In this document: positions 1-10,130 of the stretch, piece by piece
Layout: each line of letters starts with the position of its first letter
How positions within the stretch are numbered: position 1 is the stretch's first letter
Source: Paramagnetospirillum marisnigri
GTDB taxonomy: Bacteria > Pseudomonadota > Alphaproteobacteria > Rhodospirillales > Magnetospirillaceae
DNA: 64,000 nt
Assembly: GCF_001650715.1 (NCBI RefSeq)
Contig: NZ_LWQT01000131.1
Coordinates: 62,001-126,000 of the forward strand
Reading direction: 5' to 3'
Position numbers and translations under genes: made by a program
Notes under the pieces: generated by a model
What the model was told of the DNA's origin: nothing
The model's input: the letters and a program-made list of their open reading frames with translations, nothing else
The model's database searches: none

Positions 1-803
1 CGGTGGACGTCAAGACCAGCGAGGTGGTGTGGCGCCAGAACGTCTCCGGACCGGTGCGCGGCGCGCCGACGGTGCGCGGCGGTCGCATTTTCGTGGTGAC
101 GGTGGACAACCAGACCCATGCCCTGGCGGCCGAGGACGGCTCGCCGCTGTGGACCCATTCCGGCATTTCCGAGGCTACCGGCCTGCTGGCGGGCAACAGC
201 CCGGCGGTGGATGGCAATACAGTGGTGGTGGCCTATACGTCGGGCGAGCTGTTCGCCCTGAAGATCGAAACCGGCGGCGTCATCTGGCAGGATTCGCTGA
301 TCACCGTGCGCCGGACCGAGAATGTGGGCGCCTTGATGGATATCCGTGGCCGCCCCGCCATCGACCGTGGCCGGGTCTATGCCATCGGCAATGGCGACCT
401 GATGGTCTGCGTCGATCTGCGCACCGGTCGTCGGTTGTGGGAAAAGGAAATCGGTGGCGTCCAAAGCCCTTGGATTGCGGGCGACTACATTTTCGTGGTC
501 ACCAATGGCAACGAGGTGGTGGCGCTGGAGGCCAAGACCGGCCGCATCCTGTGGGTCACCCAGATGCAGAGCTGGGAAAAACCCACGGAAAAGGAGGGCC
601 GCATCATGTGGTCCGGCCCCATCCTGGCCTCCGACCGGCTGATCCTCGGCAGTTCCACCGGCAAGCTGGTGGCGCTGTCGCCCTATACCGGCGAGATGCT
701 GGGCTGGGACAAGTCGCCCGACGGCGTCAGCATTGCACCCGTGGTGGCGGGCGGCAGCCTGTATTTCCTCACCGACGACGCCGATCTGGTCGCTTTCCGT
801 TAA
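1..803 (+). CDS. bamB: BamB-like PQQ beta-propeller protein (5' partial)
   Basis: This is the C-terminal part of a beta-propeller protein. At least five blades are visible, each with the pattern 'G.V.AL...TG...W' (for example [11 protein letters not shown] and [12 protein letters not shown]). These are typical of the outer-membrane assembly lipoprotein BamB, which scaffolds BamA in the periplasm. The reading frame is open from the left edge; a GTG at position 3 is in frame but lies in mid-propeller, so the true start and any lipoprotein signal are outside the window. It sits 35 bp upstream of der, the same bamB-der order seen in E. coli and in many other proteobacteria, which supports the call. 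A quinoprotein dehydrogenase is unlikely because none of the long dehydrogenase insertions are seen. Confidence 0.8.
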   Translation, partial: VDVKTSEVVWRQNVSGPVRGAPTVRGGRIFVVTVDNQTHALAAEDGSPLWTHSGISEATGLLAGNSPAVDGNTVVVAYTSGELFALKIETGGVIWQDSLITVRRTENVGALMDIRGRPAIDRGRVYAIGNGDLMVCVDLRTGRRLWEKEIGGVQSPWIAGDYIFVVTNGNEVVALEAKTGRILWVTQMQSWEKPTEKEGRIMWSGPILASDRLILGSSTGKLVALSPYTGEMLGWDKSPDGVSIAPVVAGGSLYFLTDDADLVAFR

Positions 804-838
804 ACCTCTCCTTTGTCGGGGGGGATGCAAGGTTCCTT

Positions 839-2242
839 ATGACGTTCACCGTTGCCATTATCGGCCGCCCCAATGTGGGCAAGTCCACCCTGTTCAATCG
901 CCTGGTGGGGCGCAAGCTGGCCATCGTCCATGACCAGCCCGGCGTCACCCGTGACCGCCGCGAGGGCCGCGCCACCCTGATGGGCATGGAGTTCCGGGTG
1001 GTGGACACCGCCGGATTCGAGGACGACGGCGGTGATTCCGTCGAGGCCCGCATGCGCCGCCAGACCGATCAGGCGGTGACCGCCGCCGATGTGGCCCTGC
1101 TGCTGATCGACGCGCGGGCCGGAGTGACGCCGTTGGACCGTCATTTCGCCGATTATCTCCGCCGCCTGCCGACACCGGTGATTCTGGTGGCCAATAAATG
1201 CGAGGGCAAGGCCGGGGCTCCTGGTCTGTACGAGGCCTATGGCCTGGGCATGGGCGAGCCGGTGCCGGTCTCGGCCGAGCATGGCGAGGGCATGTACGAG
1301 TTGTTCGAGGCGCTGATGCCCCATGCCAAGGCGGCGGGCGCGCTGGACGACGAAGACGAGGACGAGGACGATTTCGCCCCGCCCGGCGATGAAGAGGCCG
1401 AGGACGCCGAGCCCGATCCCGGCCGCCCGCTCACCATGGTCATCGTCGGCCGTCCCAATGTGGGCAAGTCCACCCTGGGCAACCAGTTGCTGGGCCAGGA
1501 CCGCCTGCTGACCGGCCCCGAGGCCGGTCTGACCCGCGACGCCATCGCGGTGGAATGGGAGCACAAGGGCCGCCGCCTCAAGCTGGTGGACACCGCCGGT
1601 CTGCGCAAGAAGGCCCAGATCAGCGACGCCATCGAGAAGCTCTCGGTGGGCAATACCATCGAATCCATCCGCATGTCGGAAGTGGTGGTGCTGGTGATGG
1701 ACGCCGCCGCCATCCTGGACAAGCAGGACCTGACCATCGCCCGGCTGGTGGTGGACGAGGGCCGCGCCCTGGTCATCGCCATCAACAAGTGGGACATGGT
1801 GGACGATCCCCAGACGGCGCTGAAGCGCTTGCGCGACCGGTTGGAAACCTCGCTGCCCCAGGCCAAGGGCGTCACCACCGTCACCCTGTCGGCCCTGACC
1901 GGGCGCGGCGTCGACCGGCTGATCGACGCGGTGCTGGAGACCTGGGACACCTGGAACCGCCGCATTCCCACAGCAGGGCTCAATCGCTGGCTGGAAGAGG
2001 TCATCGAACGGCATCCGCCGCCCGCCCTGCCCGGTGGCCGGCGCTACAAGATCCGTTACATGACCCAGGCCAAGGCGCGGCCGCCCACTTTCGTGCTGTT
2101 CGCCACCAAGCCCGACCAGTTGCCGGAATCCTATATCCGCTATCTGATCAACGGCTTGCGCGAGGCTTTCAAGCTGCCGGGCGTGCCCATTCGCCTGCAC
2201 ATGCGCGCCGGCAAGAATCCCTACGCCGCCAAGGACAAATAG
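839..2242 (+). CDS. der: GTPase Der (EngA), ribosome assembly
   Basis: Der is a tandem-domain GTPase needed for 50S ribosome maturation. The 467-residue product has two complete G domains. P-loops GRPNVGKST occur near residues 9-17 and 204-212, each followed by its own DTAG switch II motif, with NKCE and NKWD as the base-recognition motifs. A KH-like RNA-binding domain follows from about residue 375. The two G domains are joined by a very acidic linker (about residues 168-195, runs of D and E), longer than in enteric Der. The ATG at 839 gives a start directly on the first G domain ([12 protein letters not shown]); the open frame extends far upstream but overlaps the bamB-like gene and looks non-coding there. 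A strong hairpin follows the stop codon. Confidence 0.97.
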   Translation: MTFTVAIIGRPNVGKSTLFNRLVGRKLAIVHDQPGVTRDRREGRATLMGMEFRVVDTAGFEDDGGDSVEARMRRQTDQAVTAADVALLLIDARAGVTPLDRHFADYLRRLPTPVILVANKCEGKAGAPGLYEAYGLGMGEPVPVSAEHGEGMYELFEALMPHAKAAGALDDEDEDEDDFAPPGDEEAEDAEPDPGRPLTMVIVGRPNVGKSTLGNQLLGQDRLLTGPEAGLTRDAIAVEWEHKGRRLKLVDTAGLRKKAQISDAIEKLSVGNTIESIRMSEVVVLVMDAAAILDKQDLTIARLVVDEGRALVIAINKWDMVDDPQTALKRLRDRLETSLPQAKGVTTVTLSALTGRGVDRLIDAVLETWDTWNRRIPTAGLNRWLEEVIERHPPPALPGGRRYKIRYMTQAKARPPTFVLFATKPDQLPESYIRYLINGLREAFKLPGVPIRLHMRAGKNPYAAKDK

Positions 2243-2247
2243 AGGAA

Positions 2248-2273
2248 GGGGCGGTTCCGGTGGGAACCGCCCC
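2248..2273. terminator. Shared hairpin terminator between der and dctM
   Basis: A perfect 11-bp GC-rich stem (GGGGCGGTTCC / GGAACCGCCCC) with a 4-base loop lies between the stop codons of two converging genes. It has no clear T-tract on either strand, so termination strength is uncertain. Confidence 0.65.
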
Positions 2274-2279
2274 TGACGC

Positions 2280-3746
2280 CTATTTCTTCTCTTCGGTGCC
2301 GTACATGCCGCCACCGCCGCCGTAATCTTCCTGCTGCACCTCGATCTGGATCTTGGAGGTGTCGACCGCCGCCTTGTTGTCCAGGCCACCGGTGACCAGT
2401 TGGGGGAAGGCGATCACCAGGCCGACCATGATGATCTGGATGAACACGAAGGGCACCGCGCCCCAATAGATCTGGCCGGTGGTGATCTTGGCGGTCATCT
2501 TGCCGGTGACCTTGTCGATATAGTCGGACTTAGGCGCCACGCTGCGCAGGTAGAACAGCGCGAAGCCGAAGGGCGGATGCATGAACGAGGTCTGCATGTT
2601 GACGCCCAGCAGGACGCCGAACCAGATCAGGTCGATGCCCAGTTTCTCGGCCACCGGTCCCAGCAGCGGCACCAGGATGAAGGCCAGTTCGAAGAAGTCG
2701 AGGAAGAAGGCCAGCACGAACATCAAGACGTTGACCACGATCAGGAAGCCGAGCTTGCCGCCGGGCAGGCCGGTCAGCAGGTGCTCGACCCACAGATCGC
2801 CGTTGACGCCCCGGAACACCAGACCGAACACGGTGGAGCCCACCAGGATGAACAGCACGAAGGAGGACAGCTTGGCGGTGGTGTCCATGGCCTGCTTCAG
2901 CAGGCTCCACTCCAGCTTGCGCTTGGCCAGCGCCAGGATCAGGGCGCCGGCTGCGCCCATGGCGCCGCCCTCGGTGGGAGTGGCGATGCCGAGGAAGATG
3001 GTGCCCAGCACCAGGAAGATCAGCACCAGCGGTGGCAGCAGGCAGGTGAGGGACCGGATCACCAGTGCCGCGCCGCGCAGGGAGCGGGCTTCCAGCGGCA
3101 GGGCCGGGGCCGTCTTGGGATAGATGGTGGTCAGGAGGAAGATGTAACCGGCGTAAAGGGCTGTCAGCACGAAACCGGGGATGAAGGCGCCGGCATACAT
3201 GTCGCCCACCGACCGGCCCAACTGGTCGGCCATGATGATCAGCACCAGCGAGGGCGGGATGATCTGGGCCAGGGTGCCCGAGGCAGCGATGACGCCCGAT
3301 GCCACCCGGCGGTCATAGCCGTAGCGCAGCATGATGGGCAGCGAGATCAGGCCCATGGAGATCACCGAGGCCGCCACCACGCCGGTGGTGGCCGCCAGCA
3401 GGGCGCCGACGAAGATCACCGCATAGGCCAGACCGCCCCGGATGGGGCCGAACAGCTGGCCGATGGTGTCCAGCAGGTCCTCGGCCATGCCGCTTCGTTC
3501 CAGGATCAGGCCCATGAAGGTGAAGAACGGGATGGCCAGCAAGGTGTCGTTGCGCATGATGCCGAACACGCGTTCGGGCAGCGCCTGGAACAGTTGCGAG
3601 TTGAGCAGGCCCAGCTCCATGCCCACCAGGCCGAAGACGATGCCGTTGGCCGCCAGGGCGAAGGCCACCGGATAGCCCAGCAGCAGGAACACCACCAGTG
3701 CTCCGAACATCAGCGGCGCCATGTTGGCGATGAGGAAGGCGGTCAT
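2280..3746 (-). CDS. dctM: TRAP transporter large permease (DctM family)
   Basis: Large membrane subunit of a tripartite ATP-independent periplasmic transporter, which imports organic acids using the Na+ or H+ gradient together with a substrate-binding protein. The 488 residues are almost entirely hydrophobic segments with the DctM-type N-terminus (a hydrophobic start followed by a GYPVAFALA segment) and the conserved FTFMG and MHPPFGFALFYLR motifs. The C-terminal about 35 residues form a polar, glycine-rich tail. The ATG at 3746 overlaps the TGA of the upstream small permease gene (ATGA), indicating translational coupling. No dctP binding-protein gene is present nearby, so the substrate cannot be inferred from context. 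Confidence 0.93.
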   Translation of the reverse strand: MTAFLIANMAPLMFGALVVFLLLGYPVAFALAANGIVFGLVGMELGLLNSQLFQALPERVFGIMRNDTLLAIPFFTFMGLILERSGMAEDLLDTIGQLFGPIRGGLAYAVIFVGALLAATTGVVAASVISMGLISLPIMLRYGYDRRVASGVIAASGTLAQIIPPSLVLIIMADQLGRSVGDMYAGAFIPGFVLTALYAGYIFLLTTIYPKTAPALPLEARSLRGAALVIRSLTCLLPPLVLIFLVLGTIFLGIATPTEGGAMGAAGALILALAKRKLEWSLLKQAMDTTAKLSSFVLFILVGSTVFGLVFRGVNGDLWVEHLLTGLPGGKLGFLIVVNVLMFVLAFFLDFFELAFILVPLLGPVAEKLGIDLIWFGVLLGVNMQTSFMHPPFGFALFYLRSVAPKSDYIDKVTGKMTAKITTGQIYWGAVPFVFIQIIMVGLVIAFPQLVTGGLDNKAAVDTSKIQIEVQQEDYGGGGGMYGTEEKK

Positions 3747-4306
3747 GCGGCTTCTCCATCGGCGGCGGTGTGGTGGTGGTGGCCGTGCTCGCCCGGATCA
3801 GGAATGTCGCCGGTCAGGATGGCGATCTTCTTGATCAGCTCCGAGATGCCTTGCAGCAGCAGCAGGAAGAAGCCCACCGGAATCAGCAGCTTGACCGGCC
3901 AGCGGATCAGGCCGCCCGCGTCACCCGACATTTCCAGATGGGTGAAGCTTTTCATGAACATGGGCCAGGCCAGGGTCATGATCAGGATGACCATGGGAAA
4001 CAGGAAGAAGATGGTGCCCAGGATGTCGATCCAGATCTGGGTGGGGCGCGCCAGCCGACCGCAGACCACGTCGATGCGGATATGCTCGTTGCGCAGCAAG
4101 GTGTATCCGGCGCACAGCAGGAACACGGTGGCGAACAGGTACCACTGCACCTCCAGCCAGGCATTCGAGCTGTAATTGAACGCGTAGCGAACCGAGGCGT
4201 TCAGGGAACTGATGATGACCATGAGCAGGATCAGCCATTTCACGGCCTGCCCTACCCGTTCGTTGATCTGGTCGATCAACGCGCTCAACGACAGAAGTGG
4301 TTTCAA
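3743..4306 (-). CDS. dctQ: TRAP transporter small permease (DctQ family)
   Basis: Small four-helix membrane subunit of the TRAP transporter. It has hydrophobic segments near residues 20-40, 55-75, 95-120 and 135-155, the family pattern SLNASVRYAF after helix 1, and EVQWYLFATVF in helix 2. I chose the TTG at 4306 because a GGGAGGA ribosome-binding site lies 8 bases upstream and the product (187 residues) begins just before the first helix; the longer frame to 4552 would run into the divergent radical SAM gene and adds no recognisable sequence. The C-terminus is histidine-rich (HGHHHH). The stop overlaps the dctM start by four bases. Confidence 0.88.
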   Translation of the reverse strand: MKPLLSLSALIDQINERVGQAVKWLILLMVIISSLNASVRYAFNYSSNAWLEVQWYLFATVFLLCAGYTLLRNEHIRIDVVCGRLARPTQIWIDILGTIFFLFPMVILIMTLAWPMFMKSFTHLEMSGDAGGLIRWPVKLLIPVGFFLLLLQGISELIKKIAILTGDIPDPGEHGHHHHTAADGEAA

Positions 4307-4436
4307 GGGCCCATCCTCCCGACTGACCGGCGCCGACTTGTATCGTCGGCTGCTGTGGCGTGGCTGGACATGGTAATCCAGGCCGATTGACGCCGCCATT
4401 GCGGAAATCCGATTGCGAAAGTGATATGTAGGCGCG

Positions 4437-6347
4437 ATGAAACATTCTTTCGAGCCCCCCATGTCTTCGGAAAGATGCGGAAACGCCGTTCCTTTTCTAC
4501 CCATGACCCGGGCGGAAATGGATCGGCTGGGCTGGGACAGCTGCGACATCATCCTGGTGACCGGCGACGCCTATGTGGACCATCCCAGCTTCGGCATGGC
4601 CATTGTCGGCCGCCTGCTGGAATCCCAGGGCTTCCGGGTGGGCATCATCGCCCAGCCGGACTGGAGCAGGCCGGAGGCGTTCAAGGCCCTGGGGCGGCCC
4701 AACCTGTTCTGGGGCGTCACGGCGGGCAACATGGATTCCATGGTCAACCGCTACACCTCGGATCGGCGGCTGCGCCACGACGACAGCTATACCCCGGGCG
4801 GGGAGGGGGGGCGGCGGCCCGACCGGGCGGTGATCGTCTATGCCCAGCGCTGCCGCGAGGCCTTCAAGGAGGTGCCGGTGGTGCTGGGCGGCATCGAGGC
4901 GTCCTTGCGCCGCATCGCCCATTTCGACATCTGGTCGGAGAAGCTGCGCCGCTCGGTGCTGATGGACGCCAAGGCCGATATCCTGGTGTTCGGCAATGCC
5001 GAGCGGGCCATCGTCGAGATCGCCCGGCGAGCCCGGGCGGGCGAGGCCCCCAAAACCATGACCGACATCCGGGGCACCGCCGTGGTGCGGGCCTCGGTGC
5101 CGGAGGGTTTCCGGGAACTGGACGCCAGCGACATCGAGGCGGCGGTGCCCAACACCCGGGGTGACGCGGTGGTGGTGCGGCTGCCCTCCTTCGAGCAGGT
5201 CCAGGCCGATCCGGTGCTCTATGCCCAGGCGTCGCGGGTGCTGCACCAGGAAAGCAACCCGCTTAACGCCCGCGCCCTGGTCCAGCGCCACGGCGACAAG
5301 GAGGTGTGGCTCAACCCGCCGCCGCTGCCGCTGCCCACCGCCGAGCTGGACGCGGTCTATGACCTGGCCTATGCCCGCGCCCCCCACCCCGCCTATGGCG
5401 GCGCCAAGATTCCCGCCTGGGAGATGATCCGCTTTTCCGTCAACATCCTGCGCGGCTGTTTCGGCGGCTGCACCTTTTGCTCCATCACCGAGCATGAGGG
5501 CCGCATCATCCAGAACCGTTCCCAGGCCTCCATCTTGCGCGAGATCGCCGAGATCAGGGACCGGACGCCGGGCTTCACCGGCACCATTTCCGATCTGGGC
5601 GGCCCCACCGCCAATATGTGGCGTCTGGGCTGCCGCGAGCCCGAGGTGCAGAAGGTCTGCCGCCGCCTGTCCTGCGTCTATCCCGATATCTGCAAGACGC
5701 TCGGCACCGACCATGATCCGCTGATCGCGCTGTACCGCGCCGCCCGCGCCGTGCCCGGCGTCAAGCGGGTCAATATCGGCTCGGGGGTGCGCTACGATCT
5801 GGCGGTGCGCAGCCCGGCCTATGTGGAGGAACTGGTCCGCCATCATGTGGGCGGCTATCTCAAGATCGCGCCTGAGCATACCGAGGACGGGCCGCTGGCC
5901 ATGATGATGAAGCCCGGCATCAAGACCTATGAGCGCTTCCGCGCCATGTTCGAGACGGTGGCGGCCAAGGCGGGCAAGACGCTCTACCTGATCCCCTATT
6001 TCATCGCTGCCCATCCCGGCACCACCGACCAGGACATGCTCAATCTGGCGCTATGGCTGAAGAAGAACGGCTTCAAGCTGGATCAGGTCCAGACCTTCCT
6101 GCCGTCGCCCATGTCGCTGGCCACCGCCATGTACCATTCCGGCCGCGACCCGCTGCGGCCGGTGCGCCGCGATGGCGGGGCCGTCTTCTCGGCCAAGGGG
6201 TTGAAGCAGCGCCGCCTGCATAAGGCCTTCCTGCGGTTCCACGATCCCGAGAACTGGCCGATCCTGCGCGAGGCCCTGATCCGCATGGGCCGCTCCGACC
6301 TGATCGGGCCGGGAAAAAATCACCTGGTTCCCCGGGGGAACAGGTGA
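4437..6347 (+). CDS. YgiQ-family radical SAM protein
   Basis: Member of the UPF0313/YgiQ family of radical S-adenosylmethionine enzymes, whose reaction is not established as far as I know. The radical SAM cluster motif CxxxCxxC is present as [18 protein letters not shown], with cysteines 341, 345 and 348. The N-terminal domain carries the family signatures [20 protein letters not shown] and [10 protein letters not shown]; the C-terminal half has [14 protein letters not shown] and [12 protein letters not shown]. At 636 residues it is shorter than the E. coli protein because it lacks the long basic C-terminal tail. The ATG at 4437 is 130 bp from the divergent dctQ start, so the two probably share a promoter region. 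The stop overlaps a possible GTG start of the next gene. Confidence 0.93.
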   Translation: MKHSFEPPMSSERCGNAVPFLPMTRAEMDRLGWDSCDIILVTGDAYVDHPSFGMAIVGRLLESQGFRVGIIAQPDWSRPEAFKALGRPNLFWGVTAGNMDSMVNRYTSDRRLRHDDSYTPGGEGGRRPDRAVIVYAQRCREAFKEVPVVLGGIEASLRRIAHFDIWSEKLRRSVLMDAKADILVFGNAERAIVEIARRARAGEAPKTMTDIRGTAVVRASVPEGFRELDASDIEAAVPNTRGDAVVVRLPSFEQVQADPVLYAQASRVLHQESNPLNARALVQRHGDKEVWLNPPPLPLPTAELDAVYDLAYARAPHPAYGGAKIPAWEMIRFSVNILRGCFGGCTFCSITEHEGRIIQNRSQASILREIAEIRDRTPGFTGTISDLGGPTANMWRLGCREPEVQKVCRRLSCVYPDICKTLGTDHDPLIALYRAARAVPGVKRVNIGSGVRYDLAVRSPAYVEELVRHHVGGYLKIAPEHTEDGPLAMMMKPGIKTYERFRAMFETVAAKAGKTLYLIPYFIAAHPGTTDQDMLNLALWLKKNGFKLDQVQTFLPSPMSLATAMYHSGRDPLRPVRRDGGAVFSAKGLKQRRLHKAFLRFHDPENWPILREALIRMGRSDLIGPGKNHLVPRGNR

Positions 6348-6391
6348 GCGGCGCACTTGCTTTTGGCCGAACTCCGTCTTATGTCAGTGAC

Positions 6392-6964
6392 ATGCCTGTA
6401 CAAAAAACCTCCGGCTATCTCGCCGGGCAAATCCTGATCGCCATGCCGCAGATGGAGGACGAGCGCTTCGCCCGATCCATCGTCTATCTGTGCGCCCACA
6501 GCGCCGATGGTGCCATGGGGATCGTGGTCAACCGCCTGTTCGGCGGCATCACCTTTCCGCAGTTGCTGGAACAGCTGGATATTCCGCCGACGCCGGAATG
6601 CGAGCAGATTCGCATCCATTTCGGAGGGCCGGTGGAAAGCGGTCGCGGCTTCGTGCTGCACACCGCCGATTACATCCAGGAAAACACCATGATGGTGGCC
6701 GATGGCGTCGCCCTGACCGCCACGGTGGATGTGCTGAAGGCCATGGCCGCCGGAACCGGCCCGTCCCAGAGCCTGTTGGCGCTGGGCTATGCCGGGTGGA
6801 GTTCCGGGCAGCTGGATTCGGAAATCCGCGAGAATGCCTGGCTCAACGTGCCCGCTGATGCCGATCTGCTGTTCGGCCGCGACCTGGAGCATAAATACGA
6901 GCAGGCCATTGCCAAGCTGGGCATTGAAGTCGGTCTGCTGTCGGCGGATGCCGGGCACGCCTGA
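6392..6964 (+). CDS. AlgH/YqgE family protein (UPF0301)
   Basis: Small soluble protein of the UPF0301 family, named after the Pseudomonas alginate regulator AlgH; its biochemical role is unclear. Diagnostic segments are [30 protein letters not shown] and [14 protein letters not shown], in the usual order. The ATG at 6392 gives 190 residues, matching the normal family length. An alternative GTG at 6344 overlaps the preceding stop, has a better ribosome-binding site (GGGGGAAC) and would add 16 residues ([16 protein letters not shown]), so the start is not settled. Confidence 0.9.
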   Translation: MPVQKTSGYLAGQILIAMPQMEDERFARSIVYLCAHSADGAMGIVVNRLFGGITFPQLLEQLDIPPTPECEQIRIHFGGPVESGRGFVLHTADYIQENTMMVADGVALTATVDVLKAMAAGTGPSQSLLALGYAGWSSGQLDSEIRENAWLNVPADADLLFGRDLEHKYEQAIAKLGIEVGLLSADAGHA

Positions 6965-6978
6965 CCGGCGACGTGTTG

Positions 6979-7434
6979 ATGATGGACGCCACCACCGCGA
7001 CGGCGAGGTTTGCCATGGATCGGTTCATGCAGGGCTACAAGGCCGCTTGGGAACAGCGTGACCCGGCCATGTTCGCCGCCCTGTTCACGCCCGATGGCCG
7101 CTACCACAACACACCCTTCCAGGTTCAGAACGGCACCGCCGAACTGATGGAATACTGGAAGCGGGTGCAGCTTCAGGAAGACGTCAAGGTCAGTTACGAG
7201 GTCCTGTCCGACACCGGCGCGGGCGGGCTGGCGCACTGGCACGTCACCTATCAGGTGGCCTCCGAGGAGTTGTTCCAGATCTGGGCCAAGTCGACTGGAA
7301 CCAATCTGGTCTCGCGCAAGCCGGGCGATCCGCTGCCCCGGATGGTGCTGGACGGCATTCTCCAGGCCAGCCTCGCGAATGGCCGCTGCACCGAGGCGCG
7401 GCTGTGGTGGCACAGCATGCCCCAGGCGACATAG
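6979..7434 (+). CDS. NTF2-like (SnoaL-like) domain protein
   Basis: A 151-residue protein with the cone-shaped NTF2/SnoaL-type fold signature: an N-terminal helix with FMQGYKAAWEQRDPAMFAALF, then DGRYHNTPF, and a C-terminal sheet containing HWHVTYQV. Such proteins are either small enzymes (isomerases, dehydratases) or binding modules. Nothing visible here fixes a substrate. ATG 6979 or the adjacent ATG 6982 is preferred over GTG 6973. It follows the AlgH-like gene by 14 bases and is probably cotranscribed. Its stop is 9 bases from the converging aroC stop. Confidence 0.7.
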   Translation: MMDATTATARFAMDRFMQGYKAAWEQRDPAMFAALFTPDGRYHNTPFQVQNGTAELMEYWKRVQLQEDVKVSYEVLSDTGAGGLAHWHVTYQVASEELFQIWAKSTGTNLVSRKPGDPLPRMVLDGILQASLANGRCTEARLWWHSMPQAT

Positions 7435-7443
7435 GGAACCGGG

Positions 7444-8535
7444 TCAGAACCCGCCCGACTGCGCCCGCAATCTGAGCAGATGATCGGCCAGGGTCACCGC
7501 CATCATGGCTTCCGCCACCGGCACGGCGCGGATGGCGACGCAGGGGTCGTGGCGGCCCTTGGTGGACACCTCGACCTCGTTGCCCTGGCGATCCACGCTC
7601 TTCTTCGGCGTCAGGATGGAGCTGGTGGGCTTGACCGCCAGACGCACCACCACATCCTGGCCGGTGGAAATGCCGCCCAGGATGCCGCCCGCCTTGTTGG
7701 ACAGGAATTTCACCTGCCCGTCGTTGCCCATGCGCATCTCGTCGGCATTGTCCTCGCCGGACAGGCTGGCGGCCTCGAAGCCCGCGCCGATCTCGACACC
7801 CTTGACGGCGTTGATGCTCATCATCGCCTTGGCCAGATCGGCGTCCAGCTTGTCATAGACCGGTGATCCCAGGCCGACGGGCACGTTGGAGGCCACCACC
7901 TCGACCACGCCGCCGATGGAGGATCCATTCTTGCGGATGGAATCCAGATAGGTCTCCCATTCCTTGGCGGCCTGGGCGTCGGGGCACCAGAACGGATTGG
8001 CCTTGGTCTCGTCCCAGTCCCAGGCGCCGTAGTCGATGGCCTGGATGCCCATGCGGACCATGGCGCCGCGGATGGTGACGCCGCCCGGCACCAGGGCGTC
8101 CAGCACCATGCGCGCCACCGCGCCCGCCGCCACCCGCATGGCGGTTTCGCGCGCGCTGGAGCGGCCGCCGCCGCGATAGTCGCGGATGCCGTATTTCTGC
8201 TGATAGACCCAGTCGGCATGGCCGGGGCGGAAGCTGTCCTTGATCTCGCCGTAATCCTTGGACCGCTGGTCGGTATTCTCGATCAGCAGGCCGATGGGGG
8301 TGCCGGTGGTCTGGCCCTCGAACACGCCGGACAGGATCTTGACCTCGTCGGCCTCGCGCCGCTGGGTGGTGAAGCGGTTCTGGCCCGGCTTTCTGAGGTC
8401 GAGCCAGGCCTGGATATCGGCCTCGGCCAGCGGGATGCGCGATGGCACCCCGTCGACCACGCAACCGATGGCCGGGCCATGGCTCTCGCCAAAGGTGGTG
8501 AAGCGGAACAGATGTCCGAATCCGTTGCCAGACAT
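7444..8535 (-). CDS. aroC: Chorismate synthase
   Basis: Last step of the shikimate pathway: converts 5-enolpyruvylshikimate-3-phosphate to chorismate using reduced FMN. All three classical signature regions are visible: [16 protein letters not shown] near residues 17-32, the RPGHAD...[17 protein letters not shown] segment in the middle, and [18 protein letters not shown] near the C-terminus. The length of 363 residues is normal. The ATG at 8535 is preceded by GAGGGA. A 107-bp repeat element separates it from fabI upstream, so it may have its own promoter. Confidence 0.97.
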   Translation of the reverse strand: MSGNGFGHLFRFTTFGESHGPAIGCVVDGVPSRIPLAEADIQAWLDLRKPGQNRFTTQRREADEVKILSGVFEGQTTGTPIGLLIENTDQRSKDYGEIKDSFRPGHADWVYQQKYGIRDYRGGGRSSARETAMRVAAGAVARMVLDALVPGGVTIRGAMVRMGIQAIDYGAWDWDETKANPFWCPDAQAAKEWETYLDSIRKNGSSIGGVVEVVASNVPVGLGSPVYDKLDADLAKAMMSINAVKGVEIGAGFEAASLSGEDNADEMRMGNDGQVKFLSNKAGGILGGISTGQDVVVRLAVKPTSSILTPKKSVDRQGNEVEVSTKGRHDPCVAIRAVPVAEAMMAVTLADHLLRLRAQSGGF

Positions 8536-8580
8536 AATTTTCGTCCCTCAGTCGCCGGGCGCGTGCCGCTCGGTTTGATC

Positions 8581-8687
8581 TGTCATCCCGACGACCAGCG
8601 GAAGGAGGGATCTCGTCCTGGCAACGGCCTTTCAGAACTGGTTCTGCTGGAGCAGGCGGAGATCCCTCGACTTCGCTCGGGATGACA
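8581..8687. repeat. Intergenic palindromic repeat element (nested hairpins)
   Basis: An imperfect 107-bp palindrome fills the gap between aroC and fabI. The outer arms TGTCATCCCG (8581-8590) and CGGGATGACA (8678-8687) are exact complements. Inner arms GGGATCTC (8607-8614) and GAGATCCC (8659-8666) match again. A central hairpin CAGAAC-TG-GTTCTG lies at 8633-8646. The layout is that of a REP/MITE-like dispersed element rather than a terminator. A different element with a related CGTCA...TGACG outer repeat occurs at 44265-44324. Confidence 0.75.
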
Positions 8688-8698
8688 GGAAAGTTGGA

Positions 8699-9517
8699 TC
8701 AGTCCTTCGCGACGGTGATGTCGGGGGCGTCCACCGCCTTCATGCCGACAACGTGATAGCCGCAGTCGACGTGGTGGGTTTCGCCCGACACGCCCGACGA
8801 CAGGTCGGACAGCAGGTAGAGACCGGCGCCGCCGATGTCTTCCAGGGTGACGTTGCGCTTCAAGGGGCTGTTATACTCGTTCCACTTCAGGATATAGCGG
8901 AAATCGCCGATGCCCGATGCCGCCAGGGTCTTGATGGGACCGGCCGACAGGCCGTTGACGCGGATGTTCTGGCCGCCCAGGTCGACGGCGAGATAGCGCA
9001 CGCTTGCTTCCAGCGCCGCCTTGCAGACGCCCATGACGTTGTAATGGGGCATCACCCGCTCGGCGCCGTAATAGGTCAGCGTCAGCAGCGAGCCGCCATC
9101 GCTCATCAGGGCCGAAGCCCGGCGCGCCACCGAGGTGAACGAGAACACCGAGATGTGCATGGAGGTCAGGAAGTTCTGCAACGAGGTGTCGGCATAGCGG
9201 CCGCGCAGCTCGTTCTTGTCGGAATAGCCGATGGCATGGACCACGAAATCCAGCTTGCCCCATTCCTTCTCGATGGCGGCGAACACCGCGTCGATGGACG
9301 CCTCGTCGGAGACGTCGCAGGGCAGGACCAGATTGGAACCGACGCTTTGCGCCAGCGGACGCACGCGCTTTTCCAGCGCCTCGCCCTGATAGGTGAAGGC
9401 GAGTTCGGCACCCTGGGCGCGCGCCGCCTGGGCAATGCCCCAGGCGATGGAACGATCATTGGCGACGCCCATGACAAGGCCTCTCTTGCCGGCCATCAGG
9501 GGAGCGGGAGCGGTCAT
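8699..9517 (-). CDS. fabI: Enoyl-[acyl-carrier-protein] reductase (NADH)
   Basis: FabI catalyses the final reduction of each fatty-acid elongation cycle. The 272-residue protein has the FabI-type nucleotide-binding start GKRGLVMGVANDRSIAWGIA, HAIGYSDKNELRG, and the catalytic Tyr159 and Lys166 in YNVMGVCKA, at the Tyr-x6-Lys spacing that separates FabI from ordinary short-chain dehydrogenases. GLSAGPIKTLAASGI follows as expected. The ATG at 9517 has GAGGACC upstream. It precedes aroC on the same strand with the repeat element between them. Confidence 0.97.
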   Translation of the reverse strand: MTAPAPLMAGKRGLVMGVANDRSIAWGIAQAARAQGAELAFTYQGEALEKRVRPLAQSVGSNLVLPCDVSDEASIDAVFAAIEKEWGKLDFVVHAIGYSDKNELRGRYADTSLQNFLTSMHISVFSFTSVARRASALMSDGGSLLTLTYYGAERVMPHYNVMGVCKAALEASVRYLAVDLGGQNIRVNGLSAGPIKTLAASGIGDFRYILKWNEYNSPLKRNVTLEDIGGAGLYLLSDLSSGVSGETHHVDCGYHVVGMKAVDAPDITVAKD

Positions 9518-9530
9518 GCGGGGTCCTCAT

Positions 9531-9598
9531 CTGATTGGGTGAATGGCTGCGGTCGCCCCCCGGGGGGCCTACCCAGGGGACCTACATACACCAATCAG
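9531..9598. other. Inverted-repeat structure upstream of fabI
   Basis: Outer arms CTGATTGG (9531-9538) and CCAATCAG (9591-9598) enclose a GC-only palindrome of the form CCCCCCGGGGGG near 9555-9568. It lies between the CBS-protein stop and the fabI start, both on the minus strand. It could end the CBS transcript or be a protein-binding site in the fabI leader. No T-tract is visible. Confidence 0.4.
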
Positions 9599-9622
9599 GG
9601 AGCAGGGCAAAGGTGTTAGGCG

Positions 9623-10060
9623 TCAGCCCAGAATCTCGCTCAGGTCCTCCTTGGCGGCCACTTCCCGCTCGAAGCTGGACAGTTCCTTGCCGAGCGCGTC
9701 GCGGATGGAGACCATTCCCACCGGAATGCCCGCCTCCACCACCGGCATGTGGCGGAAGCCCCCATCGTGCATCAGGTGCAGGGCATGGCCCAGCTTCCGG
9801 TCCGGGGAGACGGCGGCGGGGGCGGGTGTCATCACCGAGGACAGCGGGGTGGCGTCGGGGTCCCGAGCTTCGGCCAGGACGCGGAACAGGGCATCGCGCT
9901 CGGTGAATATTCCCGAAAGACGACCGGCATCATCGGTGATCATGACCGCGCCCACATGGCGGGATTTCATCTCGCGGGTGGCTTGGCGGACGGTGGCGGT
10001 GGGTGGCAGGGTCAGGATGGTCTGGGACTTGATGACGTCGCGGATCAGGCGATTGGGCAT
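9623..10060 (-). CDS. Two-CBS-domain (Bateman module) protein
   Basis: A 145-residue protein made only of two CBS motifs. The first runs from about residue 5 to 60 (VRQATREMKSRHVGAVMITD then GIFTERDALFRVL) and the second from about 70 to 130 (MHDGGFRHMPVVEAGIPVGM). Such stand-alone Bateman modules bind adenosine nucleotides and regulate partner proteins. The start is set by GGGAGGA placed 6 bases before the ATG at 10060; the open frame further upstream is proline/arginine-rich and looks non-coding. The partner is unknown. Confidence 0.88.
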   Translation of the reverse strand: MPNRLIRDVIKSQTILTLPPTATVRQATREMKSRHVGAVMITDDAGRLSGIFTERDALFRVLAEARDPDATPLSSVMTPAPAAVSPDRKLGHALHLMHDGGFRHMPVVEAGIPVGMVSIRDALGKELSSFEREVAAKEDLSEILG

Positions 10061-10130
10061 GATGGTTCCTCCCCCGGTTGGCTTTCCACCCATATGGGGA
10101 TCGGCGATGTCGGCATCAATGCGCGGCGGG

